Shown here: piece after piece, positions 1 to 7,971 of the stretch
Position numbering within the stretch: the stretch's first letter is position 1
How the letters are laid out: each line of letters begins with the position of its first letter
The notes under the pieces: model-generated
Databases searched by the model: none
What the model was told of the DNA's origin: nothing
Seen by the model: only the letters and a program-made list of their open reading frames with translations
Made by a program: the position numbers and the translations under genes
From: CAYWQB01 sp964460785
GTDB taxonomy: Bacteria; Chlamydiota; Chlamydiia; Chlamydiales; CAYWQB01
Length of the DNA stretch: 64,000 bases
Assembly (NCBI GenBank): GCA_964460785.1
Contig: CAYWQB010000001.1
Location: forward strand, 496,001 to 560,000
Direction: 5' to 3'

Positions 1-264
1 CTGTAATAAAGCGGCATGACTTCTTTGCATCGCATACCCAAGAACATGAATGCTAGCTCCATGAAAATCTGTAGAAACTTCAATACCCGAGATTAACTTC
101 AGGTCAGGATCTACAGTCAGGTTATTCCAAGCAGCCATCGTATCATGATCGGTAATGGCAAGGCCTTGCAAACCTTTCTGCTTTGCATACTGAATAAGGT
201 CTTGAGGGGTATAGGTCCCATCAGACGCAGTAGAATGGCAATGTAGATCAGCTCGAAATGTCAT
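1..264 (-). CDS. PHP-domain metal-dependent phosphoesterase (5' part only)
   Basis: Only the first 88 codons lie in the window; the gene starts at an ATG at 264 and runs off the left edge. I translated it by hand. The PHP superfamily pattern is clear: an HxH metal-binding motif at residues 8-10 within DLHCHS, TDHDT at 38-42, and GIEVS with a probable metal ligand Glu at 62. The layout fits the TrpH/YciV type of stand-alone PHP phosphoesterases, which act on nucleotides or short RNA, but substrate cannot be read from this part. The stop of murB, the downstream gene's upstream neighbour in transcription, is 8 bases before its ATG, so it is probably co-transcribed behind nusB and murB. Confidence 0.85.
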   Translation of the reverse strand, partial: MTFRADLHCHSTASDGTYTPQDLIQYAKQKGLQGLAITDHDTMAAWNNLTVDPDLKLISGIEVSTDFHGASIHVLGYAMQRSHAALLQ

Positions 265-272
265 CACATCTC

Positions 273-1142
273 CTATTGATAGGGAATAAATCGCACTTCA
301 GTCTCGAGTGTCACACCGAACCTATGCAAAATTTCTTCTTTAATTAGCTGCATCAACTGACGGACATCATCAGCTTTTGCATCTCCTGTATTCACAATGA
401 AGTTTGCATGCTTTGGAGAAACCATAGCCCCTCCAATTTTTTTCCCTTTAAGACCACATTGATCAATCAACTGCCCAGCAGGCTTTTCTTTAGAGGGATT
501 TCTAAAAATACACCCTACACTTTTCGCATCGTATGGCTGCGTTGTGATCCGCTTTGATAGCATCTCTCTTTGCTTTTTTTTAGCTTCTGCACATGGCTCT
601 AACTGAAAAGATGCTGAAACAATAGCGCCTGCCATTGATTGAAAAGGGCTTGACCGATAGCCAAATTCTAGGTCTTCTCTAGAAAAGGAGAGTAAGGTTC
701 CTTCTGCATCCACGAAGTCTACAGTTGTCAAAACATCTTTCACTTCTGCAGTTCCAACCCCTGCATTCATGTAGACGGCTCCTCCCACTGAACCTGGAAT
801 GCCACAGGCGAACTCAAGGCCTTCCCAGCCCATCTTTGCTGTTCGAGTCCCTAGCAAAGCAAAGGAGTACCCGGCTCCCACCCGAAAAGAGCTTCCCTGG
901 TGCTCCAAAAAATCAATTTTATTATGGATAACAAGCCCACTAAAGCCACGGTCATCAAAAAGGCAGTTCGACCCCTTTCCAATCACAATCCATGGTATTT
1001 GCTGCTTTTGAGCTTCTTTTAGAGCGAGTTGCATCTCCTTTACTGAGTGCACCTCACAGTAGGAAAAAGCCTCTCCTCCTATGCCAAAGGTCGACAGGTC
1101 TGCCAATTTTTTCTTTGCTTCATAGGTTAGACTTTTCACCAT
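273..1142 (-). CDS. murB: UDP-N-acetylenolpyruvoylglucosamine reductase
   Basis: MurB reduces UDP-GlcNAc-enolpyruvate to UDP-MurNAc with NADPH and FAD, the second committed step of peptidoglycan precursor synthesis in the cytoplasm. Seen here: the FAD-binding segment VIGKGSNCLF (53-62), the family signature GIPGSVGGAVYMNAG (114-128), YRSSPF (162-167), the SVGCIFRNP active-site strand (208-216), KHANFIVN (244-251) and the C-terminal ETEVRFIP with the conserved acidic residues. At 289 residues it is of the shorter MurB type. The proton-donor position, commonly Ser in the GSxFKNP motif, is Cys211 here. The gene follows nusB by 10 bases. Presence of murB fits chlamydiae making peptidoglycan precursors despite little classical wall. 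Confidence 0.95.
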   Translation of the reverse strand: MVKSLTYEAKKKLADLSTFGIGGEAFSYCEVHSVKEMQLALKEAQKQQIPWIVIGKGSNCLFDDRGFSGLVIHNKIDFLEHQGSSFRVGAGYSFALLGTRTAKMGWEGLEFACGIPGSVGGAVYMNAGVGTAEVKDVLTTVDFVDAEGTLLSFSREDLEFGYRSSPFQSMAGAIVSASFQLEPCAEAKKKQREMLSKRITTQPYDAKSVGCIFRNPSKEKPAGQLIDQCGLKGKKIGGAMVSPKHANFIVNTGDAKADDVRQLMQLIKEEILHRFGVTLETEVRFIPYQ

Positions 1143-1152
1143 GTTCTACTCT

Positions 1153-1569
1153 CTAGCTTGCGTCCCCCTCTTTATGAGCAAGGGCATCAAGAACGCCATT
1201 TACAAAGGCACTAGCTTCAGGTGTACTATACTTTTTTGCCAAGCGTCTTGCTTCACTAATAATAATTCCTGCAGACAGTTCATTTTGTGACAGCTCATAT
1301 ACACCAATGCGGAGAATTTGCCGGTCTACATCATGAACTCTTTCAAGAGAGTAGTCTTTTAGGTGAGAAGAGATTTTTTCATCCAAGCTAGATAACTGCT
1401 GGCGAATAGCTTTTGCTGTTTCAAGTGACTGGCGCGCGGAGCTTTTTGAAATTTTAGCTTCTCGAGTCACGAGGTCTAAGATTGCTCGTTCATCCCCATC
1501 CCCCTCTTTATCAAAAGAATAGAGCAGTAAAAGAACAACTTCACGTAACTTTTGGGGTGATGGAGCCAT
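1153..1569 (-). CDS. nusB: Transcription antitermination factor NusB
   Basis: NusB is a small all-helical RNA-binding protein that joins NusE (S10) and boxA RNA in antitermination complexes, mainly on rRNA operons. The 138-residue length is normal. The N terminus has the REVVLLLLYS helix corresponding to the family's REAALQALY, and the C-terminal half carries the usual run ILRIGVYEL, then IISEARRLAKKYSTPEASAFVNGVLD (residues about 105-130), which is the most conserved NusB block. Start is the ATG at 1569. It is the first gene of a tight minus-strand cluster nusB-murB-PHP. No clear promoter was recognised in the roughly 95 bases upstream. Confidence 0.93.
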   Translation of the reverse strand: MAPSPQKLREVVLLLLYSFDKEGDGDERAILDLVTREAKISKSSARQSLETAKAIRQQLSSLDEKISSHLKDYSLERVHDVDRQILRIGVYELSQNELSAGIIISEARRLAKKYSTPEASAFVNGVLDALAHKEGDAS

Positions 1570-1664
1570 TGATCTCTCAAGTTAGATTGGAAAGTGGGGA
1601 GAAATTGTACCTTTAAGAGCCTTAAGGTGCAAAGGCTTAAAGTAGTTATTTTCACCTAGCTAGA

Positions 1665-2834
1665 TTAAGGGTTTAAGTTTAGTGTCAAAGTGCCAGACTG
1701 CCCCCTTGTTGATAAGGCATTTACTTCAAAGGACTGAGTCAGGTCAAACCCCTGTTGACCAGAAAGCACGACAGCCCCTCCATCTCCCATCTCACTCCCT
1801 CCGTTTACCTGGTATGTTCCCTTAGGAGCTATCACTCCTTCTGTATGAAGAAAAATAGTTCCCCCTTGACCATTTTCTGCTGCACTTGCCTCAATAGTTG
1901 TCTGCTCATTCATCAATAAAAGATCGGATGAGTAATAAAGCTCTCCCTCTCTTTCATTTCCTCCTCCTATCGTGACTTTCCCCCCATCTTCGTTACCTGT
2001 GGCAGAAATGGCGGCTCCAGAAAGGTTGACTTCCTTACCAAGTAGTAAAACAGAGCTTGCAGAGGAGAGGTCATCATGAGCTTTCACCTCGCCAGCAATA
2101 TGCAAAGGTGCATCTTCTGCATGGATAACAATATCTTTCGCTCGAATTTTACTTTCTGCTGTTAGGATACAACCTAAAAAGTCTCCACTAGTGGGAAGCT
2201 CCGAAGGCAGGGTCTCTATACTCTCTACCGGCTCTGAGGCACGAAAATAGAAAGGGGCTCCCTTCTCATGCAAAAGAAGGTCATTCCCACTGCGATAAAT
2301 TGAAATACTTCCTTCTGAAGAAAGGATAAACCCTTGATTTTCTACATGTTTACCTAGCAAGGTTACCTGGCTGCCCATAATAAACCCTTGATTCACCACG
2401 GCTCCTTGTAAATTAGTAAACTTATCGATGTTCATTAGAAAATCTGTATCACTGATATGGCCTGCAATCGCATAAAAATCTGCGGTCTGAACAACAGCCT
2501 GCTCTCCAAAGAAAATTCCATAAGGATTAGCTAGATAAAGAGCCCCATTGCTACTAAGCTGCCCATTGATTGTACTGAGTTGCGAGCCTGTCACCCGATT
2601 TAGGATGCGAGAGCTCTCTGAATTTTGCTGAAAGTAGACACTTTCCCCACTATCTATTGAGAAGCTTTCATAATCAATAATGGTTCCATCAGTCACTTGA
2701 CTATGCACCCGCCCTCCTTGCTGAGTGAACGTTGCCTCTCCTACCTGTACAGTTGGGGACTGGGGCAGACCTTCAAGAGGTATGATAGGGATAACTAAAG
2801 CGAAAAGGCTCCACTGGAAAATAACTTTTAACAT
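1665..2834 (-). CDS. Short filamentous-haemagglutinin-type (two-partner secretion domain) protein
   Basis: The protein has a hydrophobic N-terminal signal (about residues 4-20) followed by a recognisable TPS/FHA N-terminal secretion domain: QGGRVHSQVTDGTIIDY (39-55), the ILNRVTG motif (77-83), the INGQLSSNGALYLANPYGI stretch (about 89-107) and FFG after it. The classical NPNGI box is NPYGI here. The rest (about 150-389) is Gly/Ser/Thr-rich with repeated short strands, as expected of a beta-helix. At 389 residues it is very short; family exoproteins usually run to thousands. It lies 6 bases behind the small secreted protein at 2841-3239, so the two are likely one operon. No TpsB/Omp85 partner lies in the window. 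Family assignment is solid; secretion and adhesion roles are inferred. Confidence 0.85.
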   Translation of the reverse strand: MLKVIFQWSLFALVIPIIPLEGLPQSPTVQVGEATFTQQGGRVHSQVTDGTIIDYESFSIDSGESVYFQQNSESSRILNRVTGSQLSTINGQLSSNGALYLANPYGIFFGEQAVVQTADFYAIAGHISDTDFLMNIDKFTNLQGAVVNQGFIMGSQVTLLGKHVENQGFILSSEGSISIYRSGNDLLLHEKGAPFYFRASEPVESIETLPSELPTSGDFLGCILTAESKIRAKDIVIHAEDAPLHIAGEVKAHDDLSSASSVLLLGKEVNLSGAAISATGNEDGGKVTIGGGNEREGELYYSSDLLLMNEQTTIEASAAENGQGGTIFLHTEGVIAPKGTYQVNGGSEMGDGGAVVLSGQQGFDLTQSFEVNALSTRGQSGTLTLNLNP

Positions 2835-2840
2835 CTACGT

Positions 2841-3239
2841 CTATTCCCCTAGTGGCTGGTTAGCAAGGATGCTGATCCACTGCTCTTGGTTCAGCAATGA
2901 AGGTTTATACTGGTGCACAATCTCATTTTTTTGAGCCGAGCTGGATTGTTGATAGAGACTCCGTAACTCATGCAGGATAGATTGCAGAGAGTCCATGCGC
3001 AAAACTTTGGAAATAGCAATCCCATTCCCCAGATATAGTTCGTTAAGCTTACCTTGAATCAATTGAGTCATTTGCTGCAGTTTCACTTCTATGGCAGGAG
3101 CAAACACTTGAGGGCGAAACGCATCCACTCCCCCTAGCCTTTTTACTTTTTCTTGCGAGGTCAGCTGCCGCCAGGGATCATCTGCCATACAGCTGGCGCT
3201 TCCAATCATTGAGCAAATCACTGCTACATATACGTACAT
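2841..3239 (-). CDS. Small secreted protein of unknown function, upstream of the FHA-type gene
   Basis: I do not recognise a family. The 132-residue product starts with a probable Sec signal peptide (about residues 1-19, ending near ASCMA before DDPW); the Cys in this stretch is not in a good lipobox. The mature part is helical-looking, with QEKVKRLGGVDAFRP and Gln-rich segments such as QQMTQLIQGKLNELY, and no repeats. The ATG at 3239 is preceded by a strong GGGAGGGAG ribosome-binding site. Its stop is 6 bases before the FHA-type start at 2834, so a shared function at the cell surface is likely but not shown. Confidence 0.7.
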   Translation of the reverse strand: MYVYVAVICSMIGSASCMADDPWRQLTSQEKVKRLGGVDAFRPQVFAPAIEVKLQQMTQLIQGKLNELYLGNGIAISKVLRMDSLQSILHELRSLYQQSSSAQKNEIVHQYKPSLLNQEQWISILANQPLGE

Positions 3240-3339
3240 ATTTCTCCCTCCCCGAATAGTCCCTACCTAAGCTTTGTATCGCCTTTGACTGATTTCAAGC
3301 AATTCTCCCCATTGAGTAAAAAAACTTTTTCAACCATGC

Positions 3340-3368
3340 AAGACAAAATAGTCTCTTTCGGCTATAAC
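3340..3368 (+). promoter_or_regulatory. Candidate sigma-70-type promoter for aconitase
   Basis: AAGACA (3340-3345) and TATAAC (3363-3368) are separated by 17 bases. The -10 matches TATAAT at five of six positions and the -35 keeps GACA. It lies about 50 bases before the acnA start, in the 177-base gap between divergent transcription units. Inferred from sequence only. Confidence 0.35.
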
Positions 3369-3416
3369 CCTGTAAGCGTTAGATGTAATGAATACATGAC
3401 CTAAAGGGGAAGGTTT

Positions 3417-5678
3417 ATGCTCTTTGACGGCGAAATGATAGCAAATCGACTAAATGGAATGGATAAAGAGCTCCAGGAAGTGCGTAAGCAGCTTAAACGC
3501 CCCTTGACTTACACTGAAAAAATTCTCCTTAGCCACTTGGCCCCTTCTAGCTCTCCTCAAATCAAGAGAGGAGAAGAGTATGCTTTCTTCAATGTCGACC
3601 GCGTTGCCATGCAGGATGCTACAGCACAGATGGCTTTACTCCAATTTATCAGCGCTGGAAAAGAGCGTGTTGCAGTTCCCACTACGGTGCACTGCGACCA
3701 CCTTATCACTGCAGAAGTTGGGGCTGAAAAAGACTTAAAAGACTCGCAAAATGAGAGCAAAGAGGTTTTTTCTTTCCTTCAAGATGCATCACAAAAGTAT
3801 CATATTGGCTTCTGGAAGCCTGGAGCAGGCATCATTCACCAAGTTGTCTTGGAAAACTATGCTTTTCCCGGGGGAATGATGATCGGTACTGATTCCCATA
3901 CTCCCAATGCGGGAGGCCTAGGGATGATCGCTGTAGGTGTGGGAGGTGCTGATGCAGTTGATGCAATGGTTGGTATGCCTTGGGAGCTTAAGGCTCCAAA
4001 AATTATCGGGGTTCACCTCAAAGGGCAGCTGAATGGCTGGGCTTCACCCAAAGATGTTATCTTACACTTAGCGGGCATCCTAACTGTCAAGGGAGGCACC
4101 GGTTCGATTATTGAGTACTTCGGACCGGGTACAGAGTCTCTGTCTTGTACAGGGAAAGCAACAATCTGCAATATGGGCGCGGAGATTGGAGCAACAACTT
4201 CTCTCTTCCCCTATGATGATCGCATGGGCAGCTACCTACGCCATACAGGCCGTGAGTATGTTGCAGATCTTGCCGACCAGTTTGCCAACATTCTACAGGC
4301 TGATCCTGAAGTCATTGAATCTCCTGATCAATACTATGATCAAGTAATTGAAATAGACTTAGACCAGCTTGAGCCTCACATTAATGGTCCTTATAGTCCT
4401 GACCGAGCATGGAAGCTTTCGGAGTTTGCTAAAGCAGTACAAGAAAATGAGTACCCTGAAGAGCTCAAAGTCGCTCTTATTGGCTCCTGTACAAATTCTA
4501 GCTATGAAGACCTGGAGCGCGTTGCCAGCATTGCGCGAGAAGCCAAAGAGAAAAACCTCACTCTCCACTCTCAACTGACGATTACCCCTGGATCCGAGCA
4601 AATCCGTGCCACTATCGAGCGTGATGGACAACTACAAAGCTTAGTAGATATTGGAGGTCTTGTTTTAGCAAATGCTTGTGGTCCCTGTATTGGGCAGTGG
4701 CGAAGAAAGGATGTTCAGCAAGGAGAGAAGAACTCCATCATTACCTCCTATAACCGCAACTTCTCTGGTAGAAATGATGCGAATCCTGGTACACATGCTT
4801 TTGTGGCAAGCCCTGAGATAGTTCTAGCTTTTGCTCTTGCTGGAAGGCTTACTTTCAATCCTTTAACAGACCCTCTCACGAATAACAAAGGTGAGAAGGT
4901 ATTCCTCTCTCCTCCTATAGGTAGAGAGCTTCCTGATGAAGGCTTTACCGGAAGCGGGCATGGGTACTTATCTCCTCCAGATGTAGGAGAAAACCATGCT
5001 TTGACCATTGACCCAAAAAGCGAGCGCCTACAGCTCCTGTCCCCCTTCCCTCCGAATAAAGGCGCAACCATCCATAACTTACGCGTCCTTGTAAAAGTCG
5101 AGGGCAAGTGCACAACCGATCACATCTCTCCTGGAGGTAAGTGGTTGCGCTATCGAGGTCACCTTGAAAATATTTCAGAAAACCTATTTTTTGGTGCAGT
5201 GAATGCGTATAGAGATGAGGTGGGCAAAGGGCTCAACCTTCTCACAGGTGATATTCAACCTTTCTCTCAAGTGGCAAAAAGTTATAAAGAATCTGGCGTT
5301 GGCTGGGTTGCCATTGGAGATGAAAACTATGGAGAAGGCTCTTCTAGAGAGCATGCAGCTATGGAGCCTCGCTTCTTAGGTGCTCGCGCAATCATTGCTC
5401 GGAGCTTTGCTCGCATTCACGAAACAAACCTGAAAAAGCAAGGCATTTTAGCTCTGACCTTTTCTGACCCAAAGGACTATGAGAAGATTTTAGAAGATGA
5501 CCTCTTAACAATCGAGGGACTCGATACATTTTCTCCTGAGAGTGATTTAAAGCTATTAATCCAACACTCGAATGGAAACCAAGAGTCTCTGCTTCTCAAA
5601 CATACATTTAACAAAACACAGATCGATTGGTTTAAGGCGGGTAGCTCTTTAAACTATATTGGCCAACACGCAGATTGA
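3417..5678 (+). CDS. acn: Aconitate hydratase (mitochondrial-type aconitase)
   Basis: Aconitase interconverts citrate and isocitrate in the TCA cycle using a [4Fe-4S] cluster. The three cluster ligands are visible as Cys358 in IGSCTNS and Cys421/Cys424 in ACGPCIGQW; these numbers coincide with those of mammalian mitochondrial aconitase, and the 753-residue length matches that subfamily rather than the longer AcnA/IRP or AcnB types. Other family blocks are GTDSHTPNAGGLGM (157-170), GRNDANPGTHAFVASPE, TDHISPGGKWLRYRG and the C-terminal GDENYGEGSSREHAA substrate-binding loop. The ATG at 3417 has an AAAGGGGAAGG ribosome-binding site. Chlamydia species lack aconitase, so this gene supports a Chlamydia-related lineage with a fuller TCA cycle. 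Confidence 0.96.
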   Translation: MLFDGEMIANRLNGMDKELQEVRKQLKRPLTYTEKILLSHLAPSSSPQIKRGEEYAFFNVDRVAMQDATAQMALLQFISAGKERVAVPTTVHCDHLITAEVGAEKDLKDSQNESKEVFSFLQDASQKYHIGFWKPGAGIIHQVVLENYAFPGGMMIGTDSHTPNAGGLGMIAVGVGGADAVDAMVGMPWELKAPKIIGVHLKGQLNGWASPKDVILHLAGILTVKGGTGSIIEYFGPGTESLSCTGKATICNMGAEIGATTSLFPYDDRMGSYLRHTGREYVADLADQFANILQADPEVIESPDQYYDQVIEIDLDQLEPHINGPYSPDRAWKLSEFAKAVQENEYPEELKVALIGSCTNSSYEDLERVASIAREAKEKNLTLHSQLTITPGSEQIRATIERDGQLQSLVDIGGLVLANACGPCIGQWRRKDVQQGEKNSIITSYNRNFSGRNDANPGTHAFVASPEIVLAFALAGRLTFNPLTDPLTNNKGEKVFLSPPIGRELPDEGFTGSGHGYLSPPDVGENHALTIDPKSERLQLLSPFPPNKGATIHNLRVLVKVEGKCTTDHISPGGKWLRYRGHLENISENLFFGAVNAYRDEVGKGLNLLTGDIQPFSQVAKSYKESGVGWVAIGDENYGEGSSREHAAMEPRFLGARAIIARSFARIHETNLKKQGILALTFSDPKDYEKILEDDLLTIEGLDTFSPESDLKLLIQHSNGNQESLLLKHTFNKTQIDWFKAGSSLNYIGQHAD

Positions 5679-5688
5679 GGCAAAAAAA

Positions 5689-7530
5689 ATGGCTAAAAAG
5701 ATGCTGACGGTCCATGCGGAAAGTGTTGAGAGAGCCATAGAAAAGGGGCTCGCTGAAATTGGCTTGCCAAAAGAGAGAACCTATATTGAAATTAAGCAGA
5801 AAGAGTCTAAAAGCCTCTTCTCTCGACGCCCTGCTATTGTCTCGATAGCATTTGATCCACAAGAAGTAGAAGAGGTCAAAAAAAATAAGTACCTGCAAAC
5901 AGTCTCTGAATCTATTGAGGTCTTCTGTGAAGACGAAACTATTTTTGCAAAAATCCCTTCTAGTTTTTTAGAAAGTGCATCGATGGGAGTGGAGGAGAAG
6001 CGAAAGGCTCTTCTGCATACTCTTGAAAAACATTTAGTCTATTCCCCCGACCCCCAGCTACTTGATGCAATTTTCTCCTCTGAAAAGGAATCTCTCAGCT
6101 CATTCCCTGTGAAAAAGCTTGCCACCACCCCTTTAGGAGACTCTGGTTGCCGCATTTTTCTTGAGCCTTCAGAGGATATGATGCAGTGTGCCGCGGCGAT
6201 TGCATGGTCAAGAGACACTACTAGCACGCCCCCTGTTTCCTTTGAGCAGATTATCCAGGCTTTGAAGGAGAAAAGTATTTTAAAAGGGGTCTATAAAAGC
6301 CGGATAGAGAAAGAGCTGCAAGAAAAGTCTGGCAACCTATTTCTGATTGCACAAGGAAAGCCTGCTGACAAGAGTGCTTCTCCCCAGGTAGAGCTCTTTT
6401 TTCAAGAAAATGAGCGTAAGGCCTTTCAGGAAATGATGCAGCTTTTACGCATCGATACAAGGGACATCAAGGATCTCAACATTTGTGAGCGCAATCAGCT
6501 TCTTGCTCGTATTCATAAAGGGAACCCTTCAGAAGCTGGTTATCGTGTAGATGGCCAACCTGCAGTAGACAGTACGAATACGCCTTCAACGATTCAAGTT
6601 GGGAAAAATACCTACCTTTCTGAGGATGAATCGGAGGTATTCTCTAAGGAGCCTGGACATATTAAGTGGGATCCTAAGACACGCTCTGTATCTGTAGAAC
6701 CCGTTTACATTGTTGAAGGAAATATTGATTTTAGTGAGGGAAATTTAGAAAACTTCGTTGGCAAAGTTATCATTCGTGGTGACGTCATGCCCAAGTTTAA
6801 AGTAAGCGTAGACGGTGACATTGAAATTCATGGCACTGTTGAAGATGCTATTGTTGAAAGCACTAAGGGAAGTGTCTCTATCTTAGGCTCTGTGGTTCAC
6901 TATAATGAGGGTTATGTTAAAGCAAAAAAAGACCTGCATGTATCCATTGCTCAGAATGCTAAGCTTTATGGAGAAAATATCCATATTGGCAAAGAGGCAA
7001 TGAACTGCTATATCGAAGCAGAAAAAAGCCTTTATGTGGAAGGCTCTCCTGGGGCCATTGTGGGAGGGCAAGCATTTGCTCGCTTTCTTGTGAAGGCAAA
7101 TACCATTGGCTCTGCTAGCTGGGTAAAAACAGCAATCCATGCTGGGGATATAAGAGAAGATAAAAAACGCCAACGACGCCTAAAAAATGAAGTCCACCAA
7201 TCCTCATCTTTAATCGACAGCCTTTCGGAGTCTAAAGCCATTCTAAATAAGCTGGCAGAAAAGGGACTTTCTGAAAGCCAAGAGCAAGAACTTGCACAGA
7301 TCAACCAAGAGCTAAATCAGCATACAGAACGCGTGCGCGTCTATACTAAAGAAATTTCCATTCTAACTGAGCGTATAGAGTCTATGAAAAAAGCGCGTAT
7401 TGAAGTTTATGACAGGATCTACCCGCAAGTAGATCTTTATATCTATGATAAGTCCTTCATTCCTTCTGAGGAACATCGCTTTTGCACCTTTATTTGCAAG
7501 CACAAGCAAGTAGAAATTATTCCATTATAA
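5689..7530 (+). CDS. FapA (DUF342) family polymer-like protein with Jag-like N-terminal region
   Basis: The reading frame opens at 5659, but the ATG at 5689 has a GAGG site 8 bases upstream and begins just after the acnA stop, so I use it (613 residues). Residues about 1-50 resemble the Jag_N module (VESAIEKGLAEIG-like helix plus a basic strand). A central region of about 335-480 is the FapA/DUF342 beta-helix, with successive strands such as VIIRGDVMPKFKVSVDGDIE, IHGTVEDAIVESTKGSVSI and the SPGAIVGGQAFA turn. It ends in a coiled coil (about 490-580). FapA proteins are cytoplasmic, in some bacteria linked to flagella or cell-envelope functions; a specific role here is unknown. It abuts acnA and is probably co-transcribed. 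Confidence 0.8.
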   Translation: MAKKMLTVHAESVERAIEKGLAEIGLPKERTYIEIKQKESKSLFSRRPAIVSIAFDPQEVEEVKKNKYLQTVSESIEVFCEDETIFAKIPSSFLESASMGVEEKRKALLHTLEKHLVYSPDPQLLDAIFSSEKESLSSFPVKKLATTPLGDSGCRIFLEPSEDMMQCAAAIAWSRDTTSTPPVSFEQIIQALKEKSILKGVYKSRIEKELQEKSGNLFLIAQGKPADKSASPQVELFFQENERKAFQEMMQLLRIDTRDIKDLNICERNQLLARIHKGNPSEAGYRVDGQPAVDSTNTPSTIQVGKNTYLSEDESEVFSKEPGHIKWDPKTRSVSVEPVYIVEGNIDFSEGNLENFVGKVIIRGDVMPKFKVSVDGDIEIHGTVEDAIVESTKGSVSILGSVVHYNEGYVKAKKDLHVSIAQNAKLYGENIHIGKEAMNCYIEAEKSLYVEGSPGAIVGGQAFARFLVKANTIGSASWVKTAIHAGDIREDKKRQRRLKNEVHQSSSLIDSLSESKAILNKLAEKGLSESQEQELAQINQELNQHTERVRVYTKEISILTERIESMKKARIEVYDRIYPQVDLYIYDKSFIPSEEHRFCTFICKHKQVEIIPL

Positions 7531-7905
7531 AGGATTCACACAGACTTCTATGGGTTGGATAAAGTGCTTATGATGCAAATAAACGCGCCGCAACCGGTCT
7601 TGATGATCATAGATCAGCTGTACTTCCAGCCACTGCGCATCTAAAATATAAGAAAAAAATGTATCATGACGATACGAATCCTTAGCAATAGCTCGGTCAA
7701 AGATAACTTCAGCTTCTTCTCGCGGCATTAGACGATGAAGGTAGGGAGAGTGTAAAGAGTGATCCGTCAACTCTCTTAAAAAAGCTTTAAAGCTCAAAGT
7801 TTCCCTGACATCGATGCCTAAAGCTTCGATCACATCTAATGGAGAGGAGAGCGGATACCGAAGACGGTAAACCCCTCGCCGCATTGCTCGCAGCCAACCA
7901 GCCAT
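7525..7905 (-). CDS. Small conserved-looking protein of unknown function behind cydAB
   Basis: A 126-residue, basic, soluble protein that I do not recognise. It has no signal peptide or membrane span; notable features are an Arg-rich N terminus (RAMRRGVYRLRY) and His-rich C-terminal stretches such as YLHHKHFIQP. The ATG at 7905 has no good ribosome-binding site, and an internal ATG seven codons later (MRRGVYRL) is a possible alternative start. It follows cydB by 66 bases in the same direction, and its 3' end overlaps that of the FapA-type gene by 6 bases. Base composition is like its neighbours, which supports it being real. Confidence 0.6.
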   Translation of the reverse strand: MAGWLRAMRRGVYRLRYPLSSPLDVIEALGIDVRETLSFKAFLRELTDHSLHSPYLHRLMPREEAEVIFDRAIAKDSYRHDTFFSYILDAQWLEVQLIYDHQDRLRRVYLHHKHFIQPIEVCVNPL

Positions 7906-7971
7906 AAAGGTTCAATTTTTTTTAGGAACAATTTTAACTACTCACCTGATTGATCGCAAGCTAGATAGGCA

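Noticed and set aside
1618..1637. AGCCTT/AAGGCT inverted repeat behind the FHA-type gene, as a terminator
   Set aside because: Only six base pairs with an 8-base loop and no T run on either strand.
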